DNA of 64,000 nucleotides, taken from assembly GCA_964503045.1 (NCBI GenBank), contig CAZCZI010000006.1, forward strand, positions 1 through 64,000, given 5' to 3'. The notes beneath the pieces were generated by a model that made no database searches, was not told the origin of the DNA, and saw only the letters and a program-made list of their open reading frames with translations. This document shows, in pieces, positions 1-8,041 of the stretch. The stretch comes from CAYZJR01 sp964503045 (GTDB lineage Bacteria; Cyanobacteriota; Vampirovibrionia; Obscuribacterales; Obscuribacteraceae). The translations under genes were made by a program, and so were the position numbers. Positions within the stretch are counted from its first letter, which is position 1, and each line of letters opens with the position of its first letter.

Positions 1-180
1 GCTCTTGTCGCCGCAGTCGGATTGGCGCCGGCCGCACTTTCAAACGGCATTGGCTCTCAGAGCCAAAAGCCGTTCGCTCTCGTCATCTCATGCGGGATTC
101 TTCCAGTGGCAATCGTAACGTTGTTTCTGTTGCCGGTTCTGGCGAAGTATCTTGTAAAACGTCCCCGTCTTGAAGAATAG
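1..180 (+). CDS. HME-type RND efflux transporter, C-terminal fragment
   Basis: The open frame enters from the left edge and ends with TAG, giving 59 residues of the C-terminus. It reads ALVAAVGLAPAALSNGIG, then a polar segment and a hydrophobic helix ending LPVLAKYLVKRPRLEE. The pattern of small hydrophobic residues, SNGIG..SQ.P and a last membrane helix with a short basic/acidic tail is typical of the end of CusA/CzcA-type heavy-metal RND pumps. These are inner-membrane, proton-driven components of tripartite efflux systems, which implies a diderm envelope. The substrate cannot be judged from this fragment. It converges on the gene at 433-2418. Confidence 0.72.
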   Translation, partial: ALVAAVGLAPAALSNGIGSQSQKPFALVISCGILPVAIVTLFLLPVLAKYLVKRPRLEE

Positions 181-241
181 GGATCTGGCGCGTACTGCAA
201 TTGGGTTTTCGAAACCGCTTCGACGGCTGGGGCGCCAATCG

Positions 242-269
242 GGATTTATACCGATATCGGTACGACCAC
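242..269 (+). repeat. Palindromic intergenic element, copy 1
   Basis: Core TACCGATATCGGTA at 249-262, followed on the right by CGACCACGTATA and then ACTATTGTAGGGTTCGA at 275-291. That last block is identical to 27078-27094 beside copy 6. It lies between two convergent genes. An apparent ORF across this region on the minus strand is made by the repeat and is not a gene. Confidence 0.9.
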
Positions 270-327
270 GTATAACTATTGTAGGGTTCGATTTCTGAAA
301 CAGTGGCGACGTCGCTGGCGCCAGACG

Positions 328-355
328 TTACTGTTACCGATATCGGTACAACCAC
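328..355 (+). repeat. Palindromic intergenic element, copy 2
   Basis: Core TACCGATATCGGTA at 335-348 with right arm CAACCAC and then CTACAACAAGG. It starts 86 bp after copy 1 in the same orientation, so this intergenic region carries a tandem pair, as does 48.0-48.1 kb. Confidence 0.9.
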
Positions 356-382
356 CTACAACAAGGATAGCGGTCGAAATTG

Positions 383-411
383 AAAGGTGCATGCTTAAAG
401 CATGCACCTTT
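383..411 (-). terminator. Hairpin downstream of the acyl-CoA ligase gene
   Basis: A perfect 12-bp stem (AAAGGTGCATGC, 383-394, against 400-411) with a 5-nt loop begins 22 bp past the stop codon at 433. On the minus strand the following bases are only moderately T-rich (CAATTTCG). It is a good hairpin with a weak U-tract. The stem is symmetrical and could serve both convergent genes. Confidence 0.6.
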
Positions 412-432
412 CGTAAGTCTAGGCTGCGGTGG

Positions 433-2418
433 CTACTTCTTTGAAGAGGCGGCTTCGGCTATGAATTCCAGCGCTTCGGGATTGTCCAGCGACGAGAGAT
501 CGCCTGGGGCTTCGCCGAGATATTTCCGGCGGATTGTGCCGCGCACGATCTTGCCGGAACGTGTCTTAGGCAGCGCCTTTACGAAGTGCACGACTTCTGG
601 TCTAAGCACTGGTCCCAGACGATGAGCTACAAGTTCTCGTATCTCTTGGGCAAGCTCGGCGGAAGGTTTTTCGTCTGCCATTAGAACAGTAAAGCAGACC
701 AAACCTTCACCTTTTACTTCGTGGTGTACGCCAATCACTGCGGCTTCGGCAACCTTATCGTGTTCGACGAGAATTGATTCAACTTCGCCTGGTCCAACTC
801 GTTTGCCGGCGACTTTGATCGTGTCATCGGAACGACCGAAAAGAAACCACGATCCATCTTCGTCGACCTTGGCCCAATCACCGTGATACCAAACGCCAGG
901 AAACTTGCTGAAGTAGGTTTCGATGTAACGCTCGGGATCTTTCAAAAATCCCTTCGTCATCGACGGTCCGGGTTTTTTGCACACGAGGTGTCCAATCGAG
1001 TCCGAGACACTCTTTCCGCTTTCATCGAAGACATCAATGTCCATTCCCAAGCCAGGTCCGCCAAGACTGCATGGCTTGAGAGGCATCACCGGCAGTGGCG
1101 TAAGCAGTCCGCCGACAATCTCGGTTCCGCCCGAGATATTCATGACCGGACAGCGCTTGCCACCGACCTTTTCGAAGTACCACATGTAACTGTCGTGGTC
1201 CCACGGCTCGCCCGTGGATCCCAAGAGCCTCAAAGTGGATAAATCATGTTTGTCGACCCACTCGTCACCGGCTGCGCGCAAGACTCGAATTGCAGTTGGG
1301 CTGATACCCAAGGTTCGAACTTTCTGGCGCTCTACGATTTGCCAGATTCTGTCTGGTGTCGGATAGTTTGGGGCGCCCTCAAAGATCACGAGCGTTCCAC
1401 CCCAAAAGTACACTCCGATGATTTCCCATGGACCCATCATCCACCCGATGTCGGAGACCCAGAAGAAAACGTCGCTTGGTTGAACGTCGAAAGTGAATCC
1501 GAGTTCTTTGACGATTTGCGCCATGGCGCCCACATGAGTGTGTACCGTGCCTTTGGGCTTGCCTGTGGTGCCCGAGGTGTATAAATACATTGAAGGATGC
1601 TCGGCATCGAGATCTTCTTTGGTAGGTTCGACCGGTGCGGCTTTGATAGCTTCGTCGAACCACATGTCTCTTTTGTCGTTAAACTTGATGTCGATGCCAC
1701 AGTGCTTCAAAACTACGACATGCTCGAGTTTAGGCACTTGCCCGGCAGCCTCGTCAGCATCATCTTTGATGTGCACGATTTTCCCGCGGCGCCTTCCGGC
1801 ATCGGCCGTAAACAAGACGCGAGCCTCTGCGTCTTCCAGCCGGGTTGCCAGAGCAGCCGCTCCGAAGCCGCTGAACACAGGCACTGCCACCGCTCCGATT
1901 TTGAAACAGCCCAAAAGTACTGCCACTACTTCCGGTACCATCGGCATGTAGATTCCCACTGCTTCGCCGGGTTTTACATTTAACTTCTTGAGCAATCCGG
2001 CGACGCGACCGGCCATCTCGTTTAGTTCGCCATAAGTCATTTTTCTTGCGTCGCCGTCCTCTCCTTCCCAGATTAGGGCAGGATGATCTTTGCCGACGCT
2101 AACGCGCGCTCCCAGCTTTTGTCCTTTCTGCATGTGCCAATCGAGGGTGTTTGAAACGATGTTCAATTGCCCGCCGACGAACCACTTGGTCCACGGAAAT
2201 CCTCCTGAGGAGTCCATCAACTGCGTATAGGGGCGCGTCCATTTGAATCCCATGTACTCGACGGCAGCTTTCCAAAACCACTCAATATCATCAGTCGAAC
2301 GTTGAATCAGCTGGCGCCAATCCTTGATGCCGTGAGCGTTCATAAAATCGACGACCCGACAATTCAGGTACTCGCCTTTTGGTTGCCAAATTACTTCTGA
2401 CGTAGTTGTAGTACTCAT
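433..2418 (-). CDS. Acetyl-CoA synthetase-like AMP-forming acyl-CoA ligase
   Basis: A 661-residue ANL-superfamily enzyme that activates a short carboxylic acid with ATP and transfers it to CoA; acetate or propionate is most likely. Visible motifs are the P-loop-like YTSGTTGKPKGTVHTH (about residues 280-294), ISGGTEIVGG in the middle, the hinge region GRSDDTIKVAGKRVGPGEVE, and a C-terminal PKTRSGKIVRG whose Lys (about 623) is the catalytic, often acetylated residue. The ATG at 2418 is preferred. The frame extends 12 codons further to a TTG, but those residues (LEIGSLRAKKEN) do not look like a family N-terminus. It is a stand-alone gene on the minus strand. The exact acyl substrate is inferred, so no symbol is given. 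Confidence 0.9.
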   Translation of the reverse strand: MSTTTTSEVIWQPKGEYLNCRVVDFMNAHGIKDWRQLIQRSTDDIEWFWKAAVEYMGFKWTRPYTQLMDSSGGFPWTKWFVGGQLNIVSNTLDWHMQKGQKLGARVSVGKDHPALIWEGEDGDARKMTYGELNEMAGRVAGLLKKLNVKPGEAVGIYMPMVPEVVAVLLGCFKIGAVAVPVFSGFGAAALATRLEDAEARVLFTADAGRRRGKIVHIKDDADEAAGQVPKLEHVVVLKHCGIDIKFNDKRDMWFDEAIKAAPVEPTKEDLDAEHPSMYLYTSGTTGKPKGTVHTHVGAMAQIVKELGFTFDVQPSDVFFWVSDIGWMMGPWEIIGVYFWGGTLVIFEGAPNYPTPDRIWQIVERQKVRTLGISPTAIRVLRAAGDEWVDKHDLSTLRLLGSTGEPWDHDSYMWYFEKVGGKRCPVMNISGGTEIVGGLLTPLPVMPLKPCSLGGPGLGMDIDVFDESGKSVSDSIGHLVCKKPGPSMTKGFLKDPERYIETYFSKFPGVWYHGDWAKVDEDGSWFLFGRSDDTIKVAGKRVGPGEVESILVEHDKVAEAAVIGVHHEVKGEGLVCFTVLMADEKPSAELAQEIRELVAHRLGPVLRPEVVHFVKALPKTRSGKIVRGTIRRKYLGEAPGDLSSLDNPEALEFIAEAASSKK

Positions 2419-2582
2419 ATTTTCTTTTTTCGCTCTCAGACTGCCGATCTCCAAGACCGGTCTATACCCTAATTACATACAGGACGAATATAGGATCTTA
2501 CTTCTTAATCGGTTCGCAATCTGGTTTCGCGGCAGCAGAAACGAGGTTCCTGATTACATTTTTATCAACTTGAGATCTAGGT

Positions 2583-3980
2583 TCAGTCGCCGAACTCTTT
2601 GGTCAACTCTGCCATACGCTCTTCGAATCGTATCGCTTTTTGTGTCTGTTTGTGTTTTTTGAGAAACTTTGTGTATTGATCATATGCGGCAATAGTTTCG
2701 CGGATGCGATCTTTTTTGGCATGCTCGTATATAAAGATCGCTTTTTCGTAGTTCTTTACTGCCTGTTCAACGTCTCCTTTGGCATCGGCTATTTCTGCAA
2801 GCCGAACATGATTAATCGCCAATTTCACACTTTTCAATGAATACTTTTCGATCTCAATCTCCATCTTTCGATTGATCAATGCCTCTGCGTCGGCGTACCG
2901 TTTCAGCTTGATGTACACACCGGACAAGACTTCCATCATGCTTCTTGATTTGCGAAAGTAGGCATCGGTTTTTTGATCGCGAATACCCTGAACCTTGAGC
3001 GCCTCTTCATACGTTTTGGCCGCAGTCTCCAAATCGCCGGCGTGCGCCTGAATTGCGGCCAGCCTCTCGAGCACATCAGGCAGATCAACGGTCAACTCGT
3101 ATTTGCGCGCGATCGCTAAAGCCTTTGACGAAAGGGTCTTTGCTTTTCCGTAGTATTTTTTTGCATCTTGAGTTTGAGCTAACCCAACATAAGCGTTAGC
3201 CAAAAGACTTTGGCGATCGCGATCTTTCGGGTCATCGCCTAATTTGTCGATGGCAGCCTGATACAATTCCTCCGCCTTATCGTAGTTGAGAGCTCCAGCC
3301 TCGACGTCTCCATCTTTTACGAGTTGAAACGGCTCTCGCTGGACGGTACTGTCTGTGGTGCCTTCCACCGCACCCAAATCTTGCGATTGCGACAACAGTT
3401 TTTGAGCCAGTTCATTCTTGTGCTGCGATTTGAGCGACGCTGCGTAGTCAGCCATTATTTGGCTTTGCTCTTTGTGTGATCCAAGGCCAGGGTCAAGAGA
3501 CTGCAATGACCTCATATACAGCGCGTCGGCTTCGGCGAAGCGCCCAAGAGCCCGATTCAAATTGGCAAGACCGTGCATTGTGTCGGAGAGTTCGGTTCCG
3601 AGCATGCGGTTGCGAAGTCCGCCTTCACCTTCTTTCCACAACGATTGATACACGTTTTGCGCAGTCGTGAACTGTGCTTTGGCTGCCTCAGCTTTGTTGA
3701 TTTTCAGATAGAGCCAGCCAAGTTTCTTTGCAACTATCGCAGTTTTTTCTTTGTCCAGCGATTCAGCGCATCGCAATGCGTGAAGATAACTCTTTTCGGC
3801 ACCACCGGTGTTACCCGCTAACTCTTCTAACGATGCGCGATCTACGGCTTCTTTGTACCGCTCGGCAGGAAACATCGTATCAAACGAACATGAGTTCAAA
3901 AGCACCGCTGATATCGAAGACACTACCAAAGCGGCAAGAAGTGTAGGAATTGCAAAACGTGCTCTACAAGAAACTCTCAT
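2583..3980 (-). CDS. TPR-repeat lipoprotein
   Basis: 465 residues. A basic N-terminus and hydrophobic stretch (FAIPTLLAALVVSSISAVL) end in LLNSC, a somewhat atypical lipobox with Asn at -2. The rest is helical with repeated TPR-type pairs, for example A..KLGWLYLKINKAEAAKAQF, LANAYVGLAQTQDAKKYY and IADAKGDVEQAVKNYEKAI. TPR lipoproteins act as envelope scaffolds; no catalytic motif is visible. The ATG is 3 bp after the stop of the small membrane protein at 3984-4376, so the two are probably co-transcribed. The function is not recognised beyond protein-protein interaction. Confidence 0.85.
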   Translation of the reverse strand: MRVSCRARFAIPTLLAALVVSSISAVLLNSCSFDTMFPAERYKEAVDRASLEELAGNTGGAEKSYLHALRCAESLDKEKTAIVAKKLGWLYLKINKAEAAKAQFTTAQNVYQSLWKEGEGGLRNRMLGTELSDTMHGLANLNRALGRFAEADALYMRSLQSLDPGLGSHKEQSQIMADYAASLKSQHKNELAQKLLSQSQDLGAVEGTTDSTVQREPFQLVKDGDVEAGALNYDKAEELYQAAIDKLGDDPKDRDRQSLLANAYVGLAQTQDAKKYYGKAKTLSSKALAIARKYELTVDLPDVLERLAAIQAHAGDLETAAKTYEEALKVQGIRDQKTDAYFRKSRSMMEVLSGVYIKLKRYADAEALINRKMEIEIEKYSLKSVKLAINHVRLAEIADAKGDVEQAVKNYEKAIFIYEHAKKDRIRETIAAYDQYTKFLKKHKQTQKAIRFEERMAELTKEFGD

Positions 3981-3983
3981 CGC

Positions 3984-4376
3984 CTACTTGTCGAAAAAGA
4001 AGTCAGAGTCTTTGGTGACTGGCGCACCGGTTTGAATCTGAGAAATCAAGTTTTCACAAGCCAGAATGACGCATCCCAAAAGATTGGCGACCATCACACT
4101 GCTCCAGACTTGCCTGGGATGATGGCGTTCCAAAAGCATTAGAACGGTTCCCTCCACCATAACCGAATATGTGCCAAACAATGTGAGGCCCCAGGCTCCG
4201 GTTCCGGCAATGTACGGGCCCAAGCCAAGAATCAAGCCCAAAAACGAGGCAGAATTCATAAGCAATGAATCGAAAAGCGAACGCGGCAAGCTGCCCCATT
4301 TCAGGCGCCATAGAACGATTCCTTCGATCAGAACAATCGGAATGAATTGGAAGATGTAGAAACCGAGGGAAGTCAT
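3984..4376 (-). CDS. Small integral membrane protein, unknown
   Basis: 130 residues with three to four hydrophobic segments: FYIFQFIPIVLIEGIVLW near the start, SASFLGLILGLGPYIAGTGAW, GLTLFGTYSVMVEGTVLMLL and VMVANLLGCVILACENLI. The C-terminus is polar (KDSDFFFDK). I do not recognise the family. It is the first gene of an apparent pair with the TPR lipoprotein (3-bp gap), so a role in the same envelope process is a reasonable inference. Confidence 0.7.
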   Translation of the reverse strand: MTSLGFYIFQFIPIVLIEGIVLWRLKWGSLPRSLFDSLLMNSASFLGLILGLGPYIAGTGAWGLTLFGTYSVMVEGTVLMLLERHHPRQVWSSVMVANLLGCVILACENLISQIQTGAPVTKDSDFFFDK

Positions 4377-4492
4377 GACCGTAGGTAGATGGGAGGTGAG
4401 GTGTTCAGGAGAGGAACTGCCTCCATTCTAACCATACGACGTCCAAAGCCAACGGTGAAATTCCGGAGCTTTCACAGGTAGTAAGAGAGTGC

Positions 4493-5131
4493 CTATGCAG
4501 AAACCAGGCATGCGGTCGATTTTGGCACTTCAGAGCCGGCGCATCGGTTGACATAGTCACGAACCATCGAAAGAAAGTACTCATGCACCCTGAGGTCATC
4601 AGTCACCTCCGGATGGAACGCCGTAACCAGCAGGTTTCCCTGCCGAGCCATGACAATTCCCTGCTCGATTGTCGACAGCACTGAAACTCCATTGCGTGCA
4701 TGCTTAATGATGGGTGCTCGAATAAACACACACGGAAACGGCTCAACGCCGAGACAGTCTATGTTCAACTCCGTTTCAAAGCTGGCTTTCTGAGAACCGA
4801 ATGCGTTGCGTACAACGCAGATGTCCATTAGCGCCAATCGTCCTTGGCTGGAACCCTCTATATCCTTGGCCAAAAATATTGATCCCATGCAGGTTCCATA
4901 AATCGGCATGCCCTGATGGGCTTTATTTCTTATGGCATCAAAAATGGGATCGGCGTTCCATCCAGTTAACTTAGCAATGGCGGTTGATTCGCCGCCGGGA
5001 ATTATCAGTCCATCGATGTCTTCCAGGTCATGCGCGTACCTAACGAGTTTTGCATCAGCACCGCATCTTCCTATCATTTGAAGATGTTCCTTGAAGTCAC
5101 CTTGTAGTGCCAAGATTCCAATAGTCAACAT
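4493..5131 (-). CDS. pdxT: Pyridoxal 5'-phosphate synthase glutaminase subunit PdxT
   Basis: 212 residues, slightly longer than usual (about 190-200) because of a short C-terminal extension. It is the class I glutaminase that supplies ammonia to PdxS in de novo vitamin B6 synthesis. The start TIGILALQGDF, the oxyanion region LIIPGGESTAI, the nucleophile Cys81 in GTCMGSI and the His173/Glu175 pair in AFHPEVTDD form the expected triad. It lies 48 bp downstream of pdxS on the same strand, so the two subunits of the PLP synthase complex are in one transcription unit. Confidence 0.95.
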   Translation of the reverse strand: MLTIGILALQGDFKEHLQMIGRCGADAKLVRYAHDLEDIDGLIIPGGESTAIAKLTGWNADPIFDAIRNKAHQGMPIYGTCMGSIFLAKDIEGSSQGRLALMDICVVRNAFGSQKASFETELNIDCLGVEPFPCVFIRAPIIKHARNGVSVLSTIEQGIVMARQGNLLVTAFHPEVTDDLRVHEYFLSMVRDYVNRCAGSEVPKSTACLVSA

Positions 5132-5179
5132 GGGTGGAACGCCTCATCAATTGTCGATTTTTTTAGGTTTGATCTTCGA

Positions 5180-6100
5180 TTACCAGCCGCGTGTTGCCAG
5201 CTCTTCGCCAGGTTTTAGGCTTTGAACGGTTCTTCCAACCATTGGTTCACCAAGGTTTCGGCTCACTTCAGCAAGCACTTGCGGATCTTGATAAAACGTC
5301 GTGGCTTTCACGATTGCAGCGGCGCGTTTTTGCGGTTCGCCAGATTTGAAAATTCCAGAACCGACAAACACACCGTCAACGCCAATCTGCATCAAAAGTG
5401 CAGCATCAGCCGGTGTCGCGATGCCCCCTGCGGCGAAGTTGACTACCGGCAACTTGCCTTCTTTCGCCACTTGAGCGACGAGTTCATATGGAGCACCGAT
5501 GTTCTTAGCATAAGTCATCAACTCCTCGGGCGGCAAAACCGTGAGCTTTCTGATTTCCCCCAAAATGGCTCTGGCGTGGCGTACGGCTTCGACGACGTCG
5601 CCGGTTCCGGCTTCGCCTTTGGTGCGCATCATGGCTGCGCCCTCGCCGATTCTGCGCAATGCTTCACCCAGATTTCTGGCACCGCAAACAAACGGGATTT
5701 TGAATTTGGTTTTGTCGATGTGATACTCCTCGTCAGCCGGCGTCAGCACTTCGCTTTCGTCAATGCAGTCGACTCCTAACGATTCCAAAATTTGAGCTTC
5801 GACAAAGTGCCCGATGCGCGCTTTTGCCATTACGGGAATAGTCACCGCTTCAATGATTTTCGAAATCAACTCAGGATCGCTCATACGTGCGACACCGCCA
5901 GTGGCGCGAATGTCTGCCGGAACTCTCTCCAACGCCATTACGGCAACGGCTCCTGCTTCTTCGGCGATCTTGGCTTGATCGGCGGTTACGACATCCATGA
6001 TTACGCCGCCCTTAAGCATTTGCGGCAACGCCTTTTTCACCAGATCGGTGCCGGTTTTGACTTTGGCAGCTTTGTTCTCTCTGGTCGCGGTACTTGTCAT
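5180..6100 (-). CDS. pdxS: Pyridoxal 5'-phosphate synthase lyase subunit PdxS
   Basis: 306 residues, the usual length. PdxS condenses ribose 5-phosphate, glyceraldehyde 3-phosphate and ammonia to PLP. Lys93 in PVMAKARIGH and Lys161 in MRTKGEAGTG match the two Schiff-base lysines of the family, with the same 68-residue spacing as in Bacillus subtilis (Lys81 and Lys149). The start is supported by an AAGGAGG ribosome-binding site (complement of 6106-6112). pdxT follows, and the MocR regulator lies upstream on the same strand. Confidence 0.97.
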   Translation of the reverse strand: MTSTATRENKAAKVKTGTDLVKKALPQMLKGGVIMDVVTADQAKIAEEAGAVAVMALERVPADIRATGGVARMSDPELISKIIEAVTIPVMAKARIGHFVEAQILESLGVDCIDESEVLTPADEEYHIDKTKFKIPFVCGARNLGEALRRIGEGAAMMRTKGEAGTGDVVEAVRHARAILGEIRKLTVLPPEELMTYAKNIGAPYELVAQVAKEGKLPVVNFAAGGIATPADAALLMQIGVDGVFVGSGIFKSGEPQKRAAAIVKATTFYQDPQVLAEVSRNLGEPMVGRTVQSLKPGEELATRGW

Positions 6101-6202
6101 TGCATCCTCCTTGCAGGTTTGTCTCTTAATTTTGTCCTTTAGCGTGATCTTGTTCCGCTTGAATTTCCTTCAATGGACCTTGGTTTCTGCGCCGTTGGAC
6201 GT

Positions 6203-7780
6203 TCAGATCAAAGCGTGTTCGGCTCGTCGAGTCTTCGACAAAGACTGTGAACTGTTGATCATTTTCATGTAATCGCTGTACTTTTCTATTGCCTTGGCCA
6301 GGCGGTTCACACCTTGCTCGATCGCTTGCTCTTCGGTTTGAATGAAGCAAAGTCTCATGTATTCGACTCGGTCGTTTCCAAGAAAACAAAGATCGCCAGG
6401 CGAGAACGTGACGCCCTCTCTTTCAGCGTAAGCAAGCAAGTCTCGGGCAGACCATCCATCGGGCAGCTTGGCCCAGACGAACAAACCGCCAGCAGGTCTC
6501 GACCAAGTAACACTTTCCGATGTGCCACTGCATTTGATGCCGGCCACATGCGTTTTCAAGGCGGTGTGCATGGCATCCAAACGTGCCTTGTATACGGCAC
6601 GAACGTGCTCCAAGTGTGCTGTGTAGAAGCCCTCCTTGAGGTAGTGTGCCAACACCACTTGAGCCATTGAGTTAGTCGACAAATCACTTGTTCGTTTAGC
6701 GATGCGCAGCCTGGACATCACCTCCGGTGGTGCCAGAAGCCAGCCCAACCTTAGACCGGGACAAAGTGCTTTCGAGAAAGTCGATTGGTGAATCACCAAA
6801 TCTTGCGAACCAGGCAAGGCGCGCAATGCAGGCAACGCTTCCCCTTCGTATCGGAGATCGCCGGCGAAGTTGTCTTCTAAAACTGGAACTTGGTACCTTC
6901 TCGCCAACTCCAACACACCTTTTCTGCGCTCGTAAGACATGGTTGCGCCGGTTGGATTTTGGAAGTTCGGAATCACATAAAGGAGTTTGGCCTTGGTTCT
7001 CGATAACGAGGCTTCAAGCGCATCGAGACGAATTCCCTCTTCATCAAGCGGCACCGGAACACACCTTGCTTGGCGACTTCGAAAGTTGCAGACAGCCCAT
7101 AAATAGGTCGGCTCTTCCATTAAGACGATGTCGCCTGGATCTACGAGCATTCCGGTCACGAGGTCTATGCCTTGCTGCGAACCGTTGAGAATCAAAAGTT
7201 CATCATCTCCGGCGCGAATTTGCTGGCGGTGCAGATACTTAAGCACTTCCGAGCGCAAAAGCGGATGCCCTTCAGATGCGCTGTATGCAAACATCTCTTC
7301 GCCATTTCCTGATTTGATCAGGCGTTCAACAATTTTTTCGAAGCGTTCGTGTGGATAGAACTCAGAAGTTGGAATGCCACCAGCAAACGAGATCATACCT
7401 GGCGCATGCGCAGTAGCTGGTTGCCTGCCGAGAATATCGAACTGTGTTTGACTCGACCGAGAAAATTTCTCCGACCATGCAAATGCAGGCGCTTCGAACA
7501 CCAGCGCAGGTTTACCTGAAGAGAGCTTTACGAAGGTGCCGCGACCGACATGGCTATCGATCAATCCTTCCTGACTGAGTTCAAGGTAAGCACGAGCAAC
7601 CGTGGAGCGATCTATTTGAAGAATATTCGAAAGCTCTCTATTGGTAGGAAGACGAGAATTGTCAACCAATTGGCCGGATGCAATTCCAGCTTTGACTGCA
7701 TGCACTATTCGAGCGTACATTGGTTCATTACGGTCTTCCGCCTGTTCCCTCACCGCTCCAAATATATCCAGCCAATTCAT
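6203..7780 (-). CDS. pdxR: MocR/PdxR-type GntR regulator with aminotransferase-like domain
   Basis: 525 residues. An N-terminal GntR winged helix (about 20-88: LPTNRELSNILQIDRSTVARAYLEL..GLI....GRGTFV) is joined to a fold-type I aminotransferase domain (about 125-500). The PLP Lys is at about 337 in STFSKALCPGLRLGW, with PNFQNPTG near 272. MocR proteins of the PdxR group sense PLP and control pdxST. Here the regulator sits directly upstream of pdxS (102-bp gap) in the same direction, so PdxR is a strong inference from context. Repeats of TCCAGCCAAT upstream could be autoregulatory sites. The symbol rests on synteny; some MocR members have other targets. Confidence 0.85.
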   Translation of the reverse strand: MNWLDIFGAVREQAEDRNEPMYARIVHAVKAGIASGQLVDNSRLPTNRELSNILQIDRSTVARAYLELSQEGLIDSHVGRGTFVKLSSGKPALVFEAPAFAWSEKFSRSSQTQFDILGRQPATAHAPGMISFAGGIPTSEFYPHERFEKIVERLIKSGNGEEMFAYSASEGHPLLRSEVLKYLHRQQIRAGDDELLILNGSQQGIDLVTGMLVDPGDIVLMEEPTYLWAVCNFRSRQARCVPVPLDEEGIRLDALEASLSRTKAKLLYVIPNFQNPTGATMSYERRKGVLELARRYQVPVLEDNFAGDLRYEGEALPALRALPGSQDLVIHQSTFSKALCPGLRLGWLLAPPEVMSRLRIAKRTSDLSTNSMAQVVLAHYLKEGFYTAHLEHVRAVYKARLDAMHTALKTHVAGIKCSGTSESVTWSRPAGGLFVWAKLPDGWSARDLLAYAEREGVTFSPGDLCFLGNDRVEYMRLCFIQTEEQAIEQGVNRLAKAIEKYSDYMKMINSSQSLSKTRRAEHALI

Positions 7781-7916
7781 TAATCACCACTCATTCTATT
7801 CGGACTCATCCAGCCAATTTTGAGAGGATCTTAAACCGGGAGCTCCACGGTCCCAAAAATTCAACCCTTCGCCGATCAGCATACCGCTAATTGGATGGAC
7901 TGACAATCCAGCCAAT
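7767..7916. promoter_or_regulatory. Possible PdxR operator repeats (TCCAGCCAAT x3)
   Basis: TCCAGCCAAT occurs at 7767-7776 (overlapping codons 2-5 of the regulator), 7809-7818 and 7907-7916. A diverged inverted copy, ATTGGATGGA, is at 7890-7899. The first two are 42 bp apart, about four helical turns. MocR regulators commonly bind direct repeats near their own promoter. The copy inside the coding region may be coincidental. Confidence 0.35.
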
Positions 7917-7985
7917 CCTGGAATTATGACAAACTTGACCGTCGTCGAAAATCGAAAAGTCTGATGACGCCGCCGGCGGCATGAG

Positions 7986-8013
7986 TGGTTCTTGCCGATA
8001 TCGGTACAACCAC
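7986..8013 (+). repeat. Palindromic intergenic element, copy 3
   Basis: Core TGCCGATATCGGTA (7993-8006, one mismatch to the consensus), right arm CAACCACGTATATGTAATG. It lies 29 bp beyond the stop of the kinase gene at 8042. Just to its left, GCCGCCGGCGGC (7969-7980) is another perfect palindrome. Confidence 0.88.
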
Positions 8014-8041
8014 GTATATGTAATGTAACGACCCGATTTCT

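Noticed and set aside
249..262. Palindromic elements as simple intrinsic terminators
   Set aside because: The core has no loop and no U-tract follows, and one copy lies between divergent genes.
83..355. Minus-strand frame of 90 codons
   Set aside because: It runs through palindromic repeat copies 1 and 2 and encodes repeat-derived peptides (VVPIS, YRYRY) also seen at other copies; no ribosome-binding site.
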